This document shows, in pieces, positions 20,732-31,701 of a DNA stretch of 64,000 bases. The position numbers and the translations under genes are program-made. Origin of the DNA: Symbiodinium natans. Lineage: Eukaryota; Sar; Dinophyceae; Suessiales; Symbiodiniaceae. The stretch's first letter is position 1. Each line of letters begins with the position of its first letter. The stretch is taken from the NCBI GenBank assembly GCA_905221605.1, contig CAJNDS010000546.1, positions 442,501 to 506,500 of the forward strand, written 5' to 3'. The notes beneath the pieces were generated by a model, which ran no database searches, had not been told where the DNA came from, and saw nothing but the letters and a program-made list of their open reading frames with translations.

Positions 20732-23700
20732 GGCTCGGCCCTCTCGAACGAGCTGCACTCCACCAGCCGCGCCATCGTTGCCTGCGGCAGGGCACGTCAG
20801 TGGCAGGCTGCCCTGGAGATCCTGGGTCGGCGCTTAGGATACTCTAGCCTGTATCCCAAGAACTCCAAAAGGTACTTCTTTGTTAGGTTAGCCAAGATTC
20901 CCATAATAAGGGTTTTGTACAAAAAAAAAGTAGGTTTTGGATTCTTAAGGGGTTTAGGGTGCGGGTTTCGCGGTGCGATTTGTTTACGCATTTGTCTGGA
21001 AGAGGGTCATGCTTTTAGTGTGCCTTCAAAGGGATGAGAATCTGAAGGCTGTTTAGGGTTTAGGGTTTGGGGTTTGTTTGGGGTAGGGCGAATGCTCATA
21101 AAAGTCCTTAAACACCCTTGAACCCTTCAACCCGGCAGTAGGAACGCTAAAGCTACAAGCAGTTAGTAGCCTTATTTGGGATACCTAAACCCCTACAGTA
21201 GTTGCGACTGCTCAAGCACCCGAAGCCCGAACCCCGAAACCCCAAGCCCCCAAACCCTCAGCCCCCAAAACCATCAAACCCATGCAGCCCTAGAACCAAA
21301 ACCCAAAACCCCAAAACGAGGCCTTTTCTCGAATCCTTAAACCGCCAAACCCCAAAACTTAAACCCTAAACCCTATAAGAAGCCCTAGACCCTAAAACCC
21401 CAAACCCCCAAGCCCCCATACCCTGAAGCCCGGAACCCCAAACGCAAAACCCCCAAAACCCTAAACCCCAAGCCCCCTTAAACACCAAGCCCCCAAAACC
21501 CTCAAACTCTGAAGCCCTAAACCCGAAACTCTAAACACACAAATCCCAAAACCCTAAATTCCAAGCCCCCGAAGCCCCAAGCCCTAAACCGCAAGCCCCG
21601 CAAAACCCTCAACCTATGAAGCCATAAGCCCAGAACCCTATACCCCAAACCCAAAACCCTAAACCCCAAAATGTAAACCCCAAACCCCAACCCCCCAAAA
21701 CCCTGAAGCCTAAGCCCTTAACCCTTAGCCCGAAACCCTTAACCCTTAACCCTTACCCCTCCCCTTGAAAGCTGGAGAAGCTGAACCCTGACCCGTAAGA
21801 CCCACCCAAAAACCCTGAAGCCTCTGAAGCCCTAAATCCTAAACCCTAAATCCCAACCCCCCGAACCCTAAACCGTAAGCCTTGGGACGTTCCCCCTTAT
21901 CCTAGCAGTCCTTCATAGGGATTAAATTCCCCCCGATTACAATTCCTATTACGGATCGTTAATATGAACCCCAAACCCTAAACCCCAAGCCCCAAACCCT
22001 AAACCCAAAACCCCTAAAACCCTAAACCCCTAAACCCTAAACCCCTGGCTCAAGCTGCCGAGCCCGCAGGAGAACAAGTTTAAGGTTTGGGGTTTGGTGG
22101 ATTGGGTTTGCGGTTCGGGTCTGGGTGGGGGGGGGGGGGGGGGGCGGCCAGCCTGGTGCCTTGGCCGGTCCTTGGGGGCAGGGGGGGTAGGGGGGGGTGG
22201 GGGGTTAGGGGGTGTGGGCGGGTAGGGGGGGGGGGGGGTGGGTGGGGGTGGGTAAGGGGGTTGGGTTTTTTCAAAAAAACCCCCTATGCCCTGTGCGAAT
22301 GGGCTAGGTCCATAGTTTGCGCGGTGGGGTGCTGTCCTCCACGGAAAAGCTGCCGGGGTACCCCCCCCTACCCCCCCCCCCCCCAGAAATAAGGAGGGAA
22401 AGAGGTTTTCACCTCCAGAACGCCAGGCGGACCCTGAAGCCTCGGAAGCCCTAAACCCTAAACCCTAAACTTTTAAACCCTGAACCCTAAACCCTAAACC
22501 CTCAACCCTCAAAACCCTGCAGCCTCTTAGGATCCTAGCAGATGCCGCCGAGCTGGACATCTATTGCTGCAACGCGGCCATCACCGCCTCTTGGGTTTAG
22601 GGTTTAGGGTTTAGGGTTTAGGGTTTTTTGGGTTTTTAGGGCTTTTAGGGTTTTTAGGGTTTTTAGGGTTTTTAGGGTTTTTAGGGTTTCTAGGGTTTTT
22701 CGGGTTTTTAGGGTGTTTAGGGTTTTTAGGGTTTAAGGGTTTTTAGTGTTTTTAGGGTTTTTAGGGCTTTAGGGTTTTTAGGGTTTAGGATGTAGGGTTT
22801 AGGGTCTAGGGTCTAAGGTTTCGGAGGGTTTAGGGCTTAGGGTTGGAATGGTTCTTGGGTTTTTTGGGGTGGTTTAGGGTTCGGGGTTTAGGGTTTGCAG
22901 ACAAGTTTAAGATTCTTTCGAGTTCGCCAGCAAAGCCACCCTCATGGGGATCTTAAGGGAAGGGGGCTCCAAGGAAGGGTTTAGGGTTTAGGGTTTAGGG
23001 TTCAGGGTTCAGGGTTTAGGGTTTAGGGTTTAGGGTTTAGGCTTTAGGGTTTAGGGTTTAGGGGAACCCTTAAGGAAGCTGAGGGAGCCTTAGAGAGGAG
23101 TAGGGAGTAATAGGGAACCTTGGGTTACATACCCGCTTAACCCCCCCCCCCCCCCCCCTTAAGGACCCTAGAAGACACCCTAATCCCTAAACTCTAAACC
23201 CTAAACCCTAAACCCGAAGGGGTTGAGGGTTGGTTCGGGGGGTTAGGAGTTGAGGGCCTTGAGCGGCTCTGCTTCGAACACAGTGTCTTTTGAGTTCGCC
23301 CCCCCCCACCCAGGCCTGTGGTTGTGGTCTGCAGTGGCAGTCAGCCCTGGAGCGTCTTGGCATTTTGTTCAGATAACCCAGAAGAGCCCCAATAGACTAA
23401 TTTAACGAATGCATGCCCTAAATGATATCAATATTGATATATACATATATATATATATATCTATACATATATACATCAAATATAAACAGGATATCTATAG
23501 ATTTATATATGTTTTTTCTAGCGGGGTCCTTTAATATGACTTTAATGTATATTCCTTTAATTACGTACGGGGTATGGGGCTCGTTGGGAGGCCTTAGGGT
23601 TGAGGGCTTTTGGGTCCTGCAAGCCCTAAATCCCAGATTTGTTTTTGATTTTGGTGTGGGGTTTCGGGTCGTGTTCTCCCAGGTCGCATTTCTGAGGGCT

Positions 23701-26700
23701 TTAGGGTTTGGGGATTTCTGCCATGTTGTGTACCTTAAACCCCAAACCCGAAACCTGTAGTTTTAGTACAACTCTGAAAGTGTTAAAGTTGTGTTTCCGG
23801 TATTGAGGCGGCGTATTTGGGCTTGCGAAGGCCTTCTGCTGGGCATTCTGCCCTGTTAAACTCCGCAGTTCCTTGTGACTTCACAACCCCTCCCACAGGT
23901 CAGCCTTTTCCCGCAGTAAGTATGAGACATGATGCTGCCTGAGTCGATTTCTCTAATCTCCCTCCCTCACTCCTTCCCTCCCTCCCTCCTTCCCTCCCTC
24001 GCTCCCTGCATCCGACGCGTCAGTTAACCTCACTGAACCCTAAACCCTAAACCCTAAACCCTAAACCCTAAACCTCCCTGAACCCAAGGCTTCTCCACGC
24101 GATGCCGGAGAGCCGAGCGAGCCCAGATAGCGTCAGCTTCTGAGCAGCTGAGCGGTTTAGGTTTAGGGTTTAGGGTTTAGGGTGTAGGGTTTAGGGTTTA
24201 GGGTTTAGGGTTTAGGGTTTAGGGTTTAGGGTTTAGGGTTTAGGGTTTATTTAGGTACACTTTTACACCTTTTGGGACACTCTAGTCCCCTATGGAGAGC
24301 TGAAAGTACACTTTTTACACCTTTTGGGATACTCTAGTCCCCTATAAAGAGCTGCAAGTGTACATTTTTTACACCTTTTGGGATAATCTAATCCCCTACA
24401 GGGAGCTGAAAGTGTACACTTTTACACTTTTTGGGATACTCTATAATCCCCTATGGAGAGCTGAAAGTGTACACTTTTACACCTTGTTGGGATACTCTAA
24501 TCCCCTACAGAGAGCTGAAAGTGTACACTTTTACACCTTGTTGGGATACTCTACTCCCCTACAGAGAGCTGAAAGTGTACACTTTTTGGGGGGCTTATGA
24601 ACTCAGCAACGAAGGCTTCAACGCCAGCATCAGCGCCTGTGAGAGAGCCGGACATTGGCAGATGGCTTTGCAACTACTGTCAGATACTAGGTTGCTTTTG
24701 GGACATTTTGTCCTTTTACTTGAGTCTACAAGGGACCCGAATATAAAAGTACTAGGGGGCATTCTCTATTTTCCTTCATTTGGGTGTATAAGGGACCCTA
24801 TATATGAAGATGTCTCAAAGGGCTTTTAAAGGGCCAACCCAGGATATGCCCGCGCTCAGAGCTTCCTGTGATGACAGAAGCTTCTTAAAGAGCCCAGTGG
24901 TACCCTTTTTCCCTTTGTTTTGGTTCAGGGTTCCCTTACAAAGTACCCAACCAAAAAAAGGGGTGCCCTTTTTGTTGATATTGGGCGGCTGTCAACATTA
25001 TGATCCCTTTTGGGGGTGCCGTATTATAATAGGGATCCAAAAAGGGACCATAATTTTGACAACCACTCATATGGAGACTGGTCTACCAAGGCTTCAACAC
25101 TTGCATCAGCGCCTGCACCAAGAGTGCGCAGTGGCAGAGGGCTCTTCGGCTGTGGCTTGGTTGGCTTTTGGGGTTTTAGGGTTTAGGGTTTAGGGTTTCG
25201 GGTTTAGGGATAGTTTTTTGTATTTTCCTTATTTAGGGTTTATAAGGGACCCTAGATATACAAAAATAGAAGCTGGCTTTGGGGGATATCTTTGTCTTCT
25301 CCGTATTTGGGTTTGTAAGGGACCCTATACGCAAAATACTTCCTTTTCAAAGGGTTTAGAGGCCAACCTAGGTTGTGGCAAATGTCCGCAGACCAAGTCG
25401 CATCCGACGAGATCAGTTTCTAGGACCCGGAGTAGGCCCTTATTTCTTTTTTTTAAGGTTGGGGTTCCCCTATAATCCCCTTAAAACCAAAAAGGGCACC
25501 CTTTTTTATTCCTAGGTTACTCCTGGGTTTAGGTTTCAATGCTTGCATCAGCGCATGCGGAAGAAGTGGACATTGGCAGCTGGCCATATACCTTCTGTCT
25601 CTTGCTCGCCAAGTGGTACCCTTTGTGCCTTGTTGTTTTGGTTCAGGGTTACCTTGTACAGCGTCGGACGGCGCCGCAGTCCGCGCCAGATGGCTGTTGT
25701 GAACTTATGGAAGAAGTTCGTCCCGTATAGGGGGTGCCATGAGCGTCCCAGTGTCCTTCAAAGAGAGTCTGGTTCGGGCAGGTCCCCCAAGGGGAGGGGA
25801 GGGGTGCACGAATTTTCGGTACCGGAAGAGTTGCAAAAAGGGTTTAAGATGTTTGCTAGGCTACCAAGGTCTACAATGCCTGAAGCACGAGTGACGCCAG
25901 ATGAGTGCACGTTCAATGCCAGCCACTAGGCCGCAATTGACAACAGATTGAGTTGCTTTCTCTCCCTTACAACCCTACACCTGAAACCTTCAACCCTCCA
26001 CCATCTACCCTGAAACGCTCGAACTTTTAGGAACCCCAAAGGGACTGCGACCGTAGTTGAGGCATGACTGCCTGTGAACATGGCAGACAGTGGCCGAAAG
26101 CCTTGCAGCTCTTGTCCCAGATGCCAGTGGCCCGCGTGGTGCCAGATCCTAAGTAGGCCTTTGGGACATTTCTATTTTCTCCTATCGGATTTAAGAGAGT
26201 CATAATCCTAGAAACATCTTTCCGAGGGCTTAAAGGGCCAACAAAGGATCAAATCAGCTTCAGTGCGGGAATCAGTGCGTGCGAGGACTGCGTGGTGCTG
26301 AAAGTATTCAGTTCCTAACATTCGACAGCCCCCCAATCAAAGACCTGACGCTCCCCACCCTGAACCCTAAACCTCAATCAAGCCCTGAAATCCCAAATCC
26401 AAAAACCGCACATGTAGGTTGCGGGGCTGAGTAGCTGGGTTTTGGAGTACTATACTTTAATACTTTTTTGGTTCTGGGTTCCTATTATAGCTACTTATAC
26501 CTAAAAATATATACTTTTTTCAGGGTCTACTCCAAAGCCAAGGTAGGGTTTCTAACACTTGCAGAAGATTTGCCAGGACGGTGCGCAGTGGCAGCTGGCA
26601 CTGAGCATTCTATCGGCCATGGTTTCGGCCAAGCTTGACCCCAACGAGTTTCGGGCCGATTTGAGAGGGCTTAGGGCTTGCAGGGTTTAGGGTCTAGGGT

Positions 26701-29700
26701 GTGGAGTTGAGGGTTTGGGGCTTAGGGTGTAGAGTTGAGGGTTTAGAGATGATGGTTTAGGGCTTAGGGTTTAGAGTTGAGGGTTTGGGGCTGAGGGTTC
26801 AGTTAGAGTTGAGGGTTTGAGGCTTAAGGGACTATTTAGGCCCAGGCTGGAATGGGTATCTTTGGCCTAATGTGGGCGGAAGGCCGTGCGATGAAGGCGA
26901 AACAGCGTACTTTGTACGCTCTCAAGGTTTTTCATGCGTTCCCCTACTATCCCCCTTTATACTGCCCCCACCCCCCCCCCCCCCCCCCGGTTCCCACCAT
27001 AATTAAGGCCATTTAAGGATAATCAAACCCAATTAATTTTCTTTAAGGGGGGAACCTTGGGGGGGGGGGGGGGGGGGGGGTAGTCTAGAGGGGGGTAGTA
27101 GGGAAACTCACAAGGTTTTTTCATACTTGCGCAGGGGCGTTTAGGGAGATCGTATGAATGATTGACTAGTGATTATCTAGTCTCCTATGGTGGCCTTCAC
27201 CCTAAACCCCAAACGCTAAACCCTAAACCCTGAACCCTGAACCCTAAACCCTAACCCCTAAACTAAGAAGGGCTGATCTAGAATGCAGATCAGCCCTCAG
27301 GGCCCTGAGAAAGGGAACGGGTTCAGGAGCAAGTTAGTTTAGGGTTTAGGAGTTATGAGGTATATAGGGTTTATAGGGTTTATAAGGTTTATAGGGTTTA
27401 TGGGATTTACAGAGTTTCTAGGGTTTATAGGGTTTGTGGGGTTCAGATTTTCTGTGCTTGGAAAGCCTCAAACCTTTGCAATGTGCATGTGGTTCTTTTC
27501 TAACAGCTCGACTCACGTCTGCTGGCCCTCAGCCCTAGTCCTAAACCCTAAAACCCAATGAAACCAAAGCTGTAGACCCATTGCAGCGTCCCTTTTCATG
27601 CCAAGCCGTTTTTTTCCAAACTCCCCACCTTAAAACCAGTTCGGATAGTTAAGCACTACGCCCCTACCCTTACGAGAGACTCCAAAATCCGTAATAATTA
27701 GAAAAATTCGGAATGTTGTAGTAAGGGATCCCTGCTACAATTTAAGGATCCTTACCGAACTAAGGTATATTGGAGTCTCTAGGTTACTTCCCGCACAACC
27801 CTAAACCCTAATAAACCCTAAACCCTAAACCCTAAACCGTGAACCAGGTTCAGCTACAATGCTGCCATCAGCGCATGCGGTTGCGCGGGACAGTGGCAGG
27901 CTGCGTTGCACCTCATCTCGGAGATGCGTAGCTCTTGGGTTCAGCTCCTGGGTCTTGGAGTACTATTACTTCAATACTTTGTTTGGTTCTGGTTTCCTAT
28001 TATAGCTACTTACACCTAAAACGTATATACCTTTTTTTCCAGCGTCTACTCCAAAGCTAAGGCTCGACAAAATCAGTCTGTGTGCTGAGATCAGTGCGTG
28101 CGAGAAAGGCGGGCAATGGCAGATTGCTTTGTCTCTCTTGTTTGCGGTCCCTTCTTCCCGGCTGAACGTGGGCGAAATCGGTTTCAGTGCTGGTATCAGC
28201 GCCTGTGAGAAGCGCGGGCAATGGCGAAAAGCTCTGCGCTTACTGCAACGGATGCCAACAGCAACTCTCTTTCCCCATGTAATCAGTTGGAGTGCTAGCA
28301 TCAGTGCGTGTGAAAAAGCCGGACAATGGCAGAAGGCTCTGGCATTGCTCTCTGCAACTTACTTCGCCTTTAGTTGAACTTTCAACTTTTTGGGTTTAAT
28401 TTATACCCTAAACCCTAAACCCTAAATTTTCCCCCTTGCTTATTGGAGAAGTAAGGCAATGCCTGCAGCCCAAGCTTGTCCCGACCAGTTCAGCTTCAAC
28501 GCAGCCATCAGCGCGTGCCAGAAACTTCTCCAAGAGCTGAACTTATATCAACTTTTTGGGTTTCTTTATATTCAGTAGGAATAGTAGACGTTAACCTTTT
28601 TTGGCTTTCCTTGTTTAGTAGGAACAATAAAGTTTAACCTTATTTAGTAGGAAGAATGTAGTTAACCTTTTTTGGCTTTCCTTGTTTAGTAGGAATAGTA
28701 AAGTTTAACCTTTTGTTTTGTTTCCCTTGGCTATTGGAGAAGTAAGGAAGGGCGCCAGATGGCAGGTGGCGCTGCTCTTGCTGTCGGCCATGGCTGTGGC
28801 ACGCGTATCTAGCTTGGCTTTTTGGCACATGTTACATTTCCTTATTTGGGTTTACACGGGACCCTATATGTATATATATATATGTATATATAGATATAGA
28901 TATTTTCAAAGGGTTTAAAGGCCAACCCAGGTATGGCCGGACACGATGAGCTTCAATGCGGGCATCAGTGCATGTGAGAAGGGCGGGCAGTGGGAGATGG
29001 CCCTACACCTCATGTTTCTCATGCCGAGAGCGACAGTTCAGGCGAACGAGATTTCCTGGAACTCCGCTGCTGGCCCAGTGGCCCCCCTTAAGCCCTGAGC
29101 CCTGAATCCCCCTTGGGTTTTTTTTGTTTGACTCTGAGTGCTTTTTTATATCTCACTGGACTCCCTGGGCCCTGAACCCCCAAACTCCCAACTGGGCGGC
29201 AGCTTTGGGATAGTTTGTCAAGTTGCTTTATTGGTTTCATTTAGGGATCTATCCATAGCTACTCTTGGGGACTTTGTCAACTACAGGCTCGTATCCTAAT
29301 TGCTGCCGAGGTTATGAGCGCCTGTGGCAAGCTGCGGGAATGGCAGCTGGCGTTGCACTTCTTGGCGGCTATGCCCACTGAGGGCCTGGTACCTGATGAG
29401 ATCAGCTCCTAGAACATCGAGTCAACGCTTATTTGCATCCTTTCGTGGGTTGGGCACCCTTATAAATGTTGATCCCTTGCAGAGCAGCCGTGGAGTGCAC
29501 TTTTTCCTTTTCTGGCCTTACAACCCCAAACCGGATACTTGGCGCCCGAGGCTTCAATGCCGGCCTCAGCGCCTGCGAGCGAACTGGGCAGTGGGCGGTC
29601 GCCTTGCATGTGTTCCTTGCGTCTCAATTTTGAGTCGTTTGTGTCTTCCTTGCAGTCCCTAAACCCTAAACCCTAAACCCTAAACCCGAAACCCCCTAAA

Positions 29701-29921
29701 CCCTAAAGCCCAGCCTCAGAGGCTTGAGCACCAAACCTTGCTTGATACCATTTGCTGCTGTTATGACCCTAAACCCTAAACCCTAAACCCTAAACCCTAA
29801 ACCCTAAGATATTCAATGCTGCGAAATGTCGAGGTTCACAGAGATGCAGGCAACTGGGGTGGTGCCGGATCAGACGCGAGGCTGTTCTTCATGCCAGTAG
29901 TCGCAGTATTCTTATGCCTAT

Positions 29922-30003
<82 letters not shown>

Positions 30004-30061
30004 CGTAGTCGTAGTAGTAGTAGTAGTACTACTACTACTACTACCACTACTACTACTACTA

Positions 30062-30104
<43 letters not shown>

Positions 30105-30105
30105 A

Positions 30106-30179
<74 letters not shown>

Positions 30180-30910
30180 GACTTCTTGTTTTGTTGGGCG
30201 GGAGAGGGGGGAAGCAGGTTTTTAGGGTTTAGGGTTCCCATTGTGCTAGAGGTAGTTCAAAACTTATCACAGACATTATTTTTACCAGGGATACCGGGCA
30301 ACCCAGGACTAGCTTCAGCACGTTTATCAGTGCATGCGTGAGGGGTGGCCAATGGCGGTGGGCATTGCATGTGTTGTTGGAAATGCCAGCTGTGAGGTGT
30401 GTGCCTGACCAAGTCAGCCTCACTGCCGGCATAAGCGCCAGCGAGCAGGGAGGACAATGGCAGTTGGCGTTGCTTTTGATGTCGGACCTGTTGAAGAGTA
30501 GGCTCTTGCCCGATGAGATTAGCATCAGTGCGGGCATGAGCGCTTGCGAGACAGCTGGCCAGTGGCAAGTAGCATTGCTGCTGCTGGCGTTGATGCCTAC
30601 ATTCAGGCTCATGGCTGGTCTGGTCAGCTTCAACTCTGCCATTGGCGCCTGTCAGAAGGGCGGACAGTGGCTGATGGTGATGCAGTTGCTGGGGCGCATG
30701 TCCGAAGCCCAGCTGAGGCCGGATGTCCTTTCCTTGCACGTGGCGGTGGGAGCATGTGGCGCAAGCTGCTTGTGGAGTCCTACTGCACGCTTTCTCGGGG
30801 AGTTGAATTCAGCCGCCATGTCAGGGGTGCAATGGCTCGCTGCAGAGAAAAGCTGGTCTGCGTTCTGGGGTGCTTACTTCGAAGTTCTGGGGAACTTAAC
30901 CCCCGATTAG
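20732..30910 (+). CDS. PPR-repeat protein, 22 exons, 733 residues
   Basis: Exons: 20732-20817, 22531-22585, 23314-23351, 24089-24135, 24615-24682, 24843-24879, 25091-25151, 25372-25415, 25533-25596, 25869-25921, 26062-26144, 26247-26285, 26577-26647, 27848-27943, 28062-28353, 28456-28520, 28747-28804, 28931-29068, 29311-29404, 29551-29620, 29834-29872, 30307-30910. Total 2202 nt including the stop, with no frame break. The product has 19 clear P-type PPR units of about 35 residues plus a degenerate 20th, each with a core like SAGISACEKRGQWRKALRLL. PPR proteins bind single-stranded RNA and act mostly in plastids and mitochondria (editing, cleavage, translation); that is family knowledge. The 5' end is open, so no transit peptide can be judged. 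Donors are 9 GC, 6 GA and 6 GT, all with AG|G acceptors. The C-terminus (about 70 residues from GACGASCLW) has left the repeat pattern. Confidence 0.88.
20818..22530 (+). other. First large intron of the PPR gene (1.7 kb)
   Basis: A GA-AG intron, flanked by GATCCT at its start and GATCCT at the start of the next exon. It holds degenerate CCCTAAA-like units (21200-22050), a truncated family 1 TIR element (about 21881-21966), a G-rich block and a C-tract. No coding island is needed inside it. Confidence 0.7.
22612..22790. repeat. TTTTTAGGG variant array
   Basis: About 16 units of a 9-bp variant, TTTTTAGGG, with few changes, beside ordinary TTTAGGG units. Lies in the intron 22586-23313. A local amplification of one variant type. 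Confidence 0.8.
24250..24590. repeat. Tandem array, about 54 bp x 6, inside a PPR intron
   Basis: Units begin GTGTACACTTTTACACCTT and end CAGAGAGCTGAAA; period is about 54-55 bp, so an 18-residue frame repeats, but this is a by-product. The unit junction AAAGTGTACACTTT is palindromic. The array ends just before the acceptor of the 24615 exon. Confidence 0.85.
24683..24842 (+). mobile_element. Intron made by TIR family A element (GA-AG)
   Basis: After the 4-bp target copy GATA the element starts CTAGGTTGC and ends GGGCCAACCCAG; the next exon starts GATA. Relatives form introns 25152-25371, 26145-26246 and 28805-28930 of the same gene. Confidence 0.75.
25152..25371 (+). mobile_element. Intron with TIR family A element (GT-AG), partly doubled
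   Basis: Starts GTGG-CTTGGTTGGCTTTTGG and ends GAGGCCAACCTAG. The core holds two family A-like halves (each with TAAGGGACCCTA) and an inserted TTTAGGG block, so it looks like two copies or an internal duplication. Confidence 0.65.
25416..25532 (+). mobile_element. Intron made by TIR family 6 element (GT-AG)
   Basis: Target copy GTTT, then CTAGGACCCGGAGTA ... TACTCCTGGGTTTAG, then exon starting GTTT. Related copies at about 55030-55152 and 53527-53628 lie outside this gene. Confidence 0.8.
26145..26246 (+). mobile_element. Intron made by TIR family A element (GA-AG)
   Basis: Target copy GATC, then CTAAGTAGGCCTTTGGG ... AAAGGGCCAACAAAG, then exon starting GATC. Confidence 0.75.
26443..26541. 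mobile_element. TIR family C element inside a PPR intron
   Basis: TTTGGAGTACTATA on the left and TCTACTCCAAAGCC on the right. It lies inside the intron 26286-26576 and does not define its ends. A related copy is the whole intron 27944-28061. Confidence 0.7.
26938..27108. mobile_element. TIR element, family 12, with internal C and G runs
   Basis: GCGTTCCCCTACTATCCCCC on the left, GGGGGTAGTAGGGAAACTC on the right. The core contains a poly-C and a poly-G run that can pair, and AATTAAGGCCATTTAAGGAT as in the 50741 copy. Lies in the 1.2-kb intron 26648-27847. Confidence 0.7.
27671..27782. mobile_element. TIR element in PPR intron
   Basis: AGAGACTCCAAAATCC on the left pairs with TATATTGGAGTCTCT on the right; core contains GGATCC motifs in inverted order. 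Single copy seen. Confidence 0.6.
27944..28061 (+). mobile_element. Intron made by TIR family C element (GC-AG)
   Basis: Target copy GCTC, then CTGGGTCTTGGAGTAC ... GTCTACTCCAAAGCTAAG, then exon starting GCTC. Confidence 0.75.
28354..28455 (+). mobile_element. Intron made by TIR family 4 element (GC-AG)
   Basis: Target copy GCAA, then CTTACTTCGCC ... TTGGAGAAGTAAG, then exon starting GCAA. The core has gained a short CCCTAAA block between TTTAT and AAATTTT. Confidence 0.85.
28521..28746 (+). mobile_element. Intron made by TIR family 4 element (GA-AG), internally triplicated
   Basis: Starts GAAA-CTTCTCCAAG and ends TTGGAGAAGTAAG; next exon starts GAAG. The core repeats a block containing TTTAGTAGGAA and TTTAACCTT three times, so it is about twice the usual family length. 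Confidence 0.8.
28805..28930 (+). mobile_element. Intron made by TIR family A element (GT-AG)
   Basis: Target copy GTAT, then CTAGCTTGGCTTTTTGG ... AAAGGCCAACCCAG, then exon starting GTAT. A TA-rich microsatellite lies in the core. Confidence 0.8.
29922..30180. repeat. (AGT)n joined to its inverse (ACT)n
   Basis: About 100 bases of AGT repeat run into about 150 bases of ACT repeat at 30026-30029. The two halves are complementary, so the tract can form a very long hairpin. It lies in PPR intron 29873-30306. The Ser/Thr frame through it is not a gene. Confidence 0.9.
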
Positions 30911-31041
30911 TTCTGTACTTCTTGTAGTCCACTCATACGCCCCTGAAGTAGCTAATATGGTTAGAGCTGGGTGATATGTACAGTCATAGTTGGGGGTGAT
31001 TACGTACCATGAGCCTCCAAGTATAGCTTCACACTATCAAA

Positions 31042-31179
31042 GCCTCAGGCCTAGGGAGCAATGGAGTCCTTTTAGCCGCCGGGTATCTTTTGACCTCTGA
31101 CATTCTATCCTCTGCTGGAGCCTTAGATCCTGAGCTGTACAGAAAGGGTCGCGGCAAGGTAGCCAGCAGCCATTTTTGA
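31042..31179 (+). CDS. Coding-like island after the PPR gene
   Basis: Reads GLGSNGVLLAAGYLLTSDIL then AGALDPELYRKGRGKVASSH before a TGA. Lies just after a degenerate family 2 element (30916-31020). Either the terminal exon of a second gene or an exon whose donor lies before the stop. Confidence 0.45.
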   Translation, partial: ASGLGSNGVLLAAGYLLTSDILSSAGALDPELYRKGRGKVASSHF

Positions 31180-31470
31180 GAAGGTGCCAAAGTCCCGCCA
31201 AGTTTGCGTACTACTAAGCACCTAAGTACATGGGAGTTTACGACCATACAGGACCCTTAATATACACCCCCCCAAATAGTAGGTTCCCCTACAAGAGGGA
31301 CACCAATGATACCCCTAATTTCGGAACCCCCCCCCACCCCCCCCCCCCCCCCTTAAAACCTAAACCATAAACCCTAAACCCTAAACCCTAAACCCTAAAC
31401 CCTAAACCCTAAACCCTAAACCCTAAACCCTAAACCCTAAACCCTAAACCCTAAACCGTACATCCAGAAG

Positions 31471-31545
31471 CCAACCGAGCGTTCCCCCCCGAAGCAACTG
31501 AGCAAGTCAGGCCTCTGAGCCCCACACCTCATCCCAAACCCAAAG
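31471..31545 (+). CDS. Coding-like island, unknown
   Basis: Reads HPEANRAFPPEATEQVRPLS in one frame after a CCCTAAA run. Proline-rich; unassigned. Confidence 0.3.
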
Positions 31546-31701
31546 GACCAGACCCTAGACCCTATAAAGCCTATAAGTTTAGGGTTTAGGGTTTAGGGTT
31601 TAGGGTTTAGGGTTTAGGGTTTAGGGTTTAGGGTTTAGGGTTTAGGGTTTAGGGTTTAGGGTGCCCTATAAACCCTAAACCCCCAAAACCCTAAACCTTC
31701 C

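Noticed and set aside
24358-24829. Repeat protein with an 18-residue period, or a CRISPR-like array
   Set aside because: The 54-bp tandem array has no spacers, sits in an intron of a eukaryotic gene, and the frame only persists because the period is a multiple of three.
26548-26580. Apparent frameshift in a PPR unit (AACACTTGCAGAAG resembles the start of a PPR helix)
   Set aside because: It lies inside the intron 26286-26576. Using the acceptor TTTGCCAG the frame is intact, so no frameshift is needed.
27627-27660. 5S rRNA-like motif (GTTCGGATAGTTAAGCA)
   Set aside because: Only a short fragment resembles 5S rRNA; flanking sequence does not fold into the 5S arms and the site is beside a TIR element.
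29914-30225. Ser/Thr-rich frame of 103 codons
   Set aside because: Pure translation of (AGT)n and (ACT)n; it lies in an intron of the PPR gene.
30229-30739. Two minus-strand frames of 137 and 160 codons
   Set aside because: They are antisense shadows of the last PPR exon, whose + strand frame carries five PPR units.
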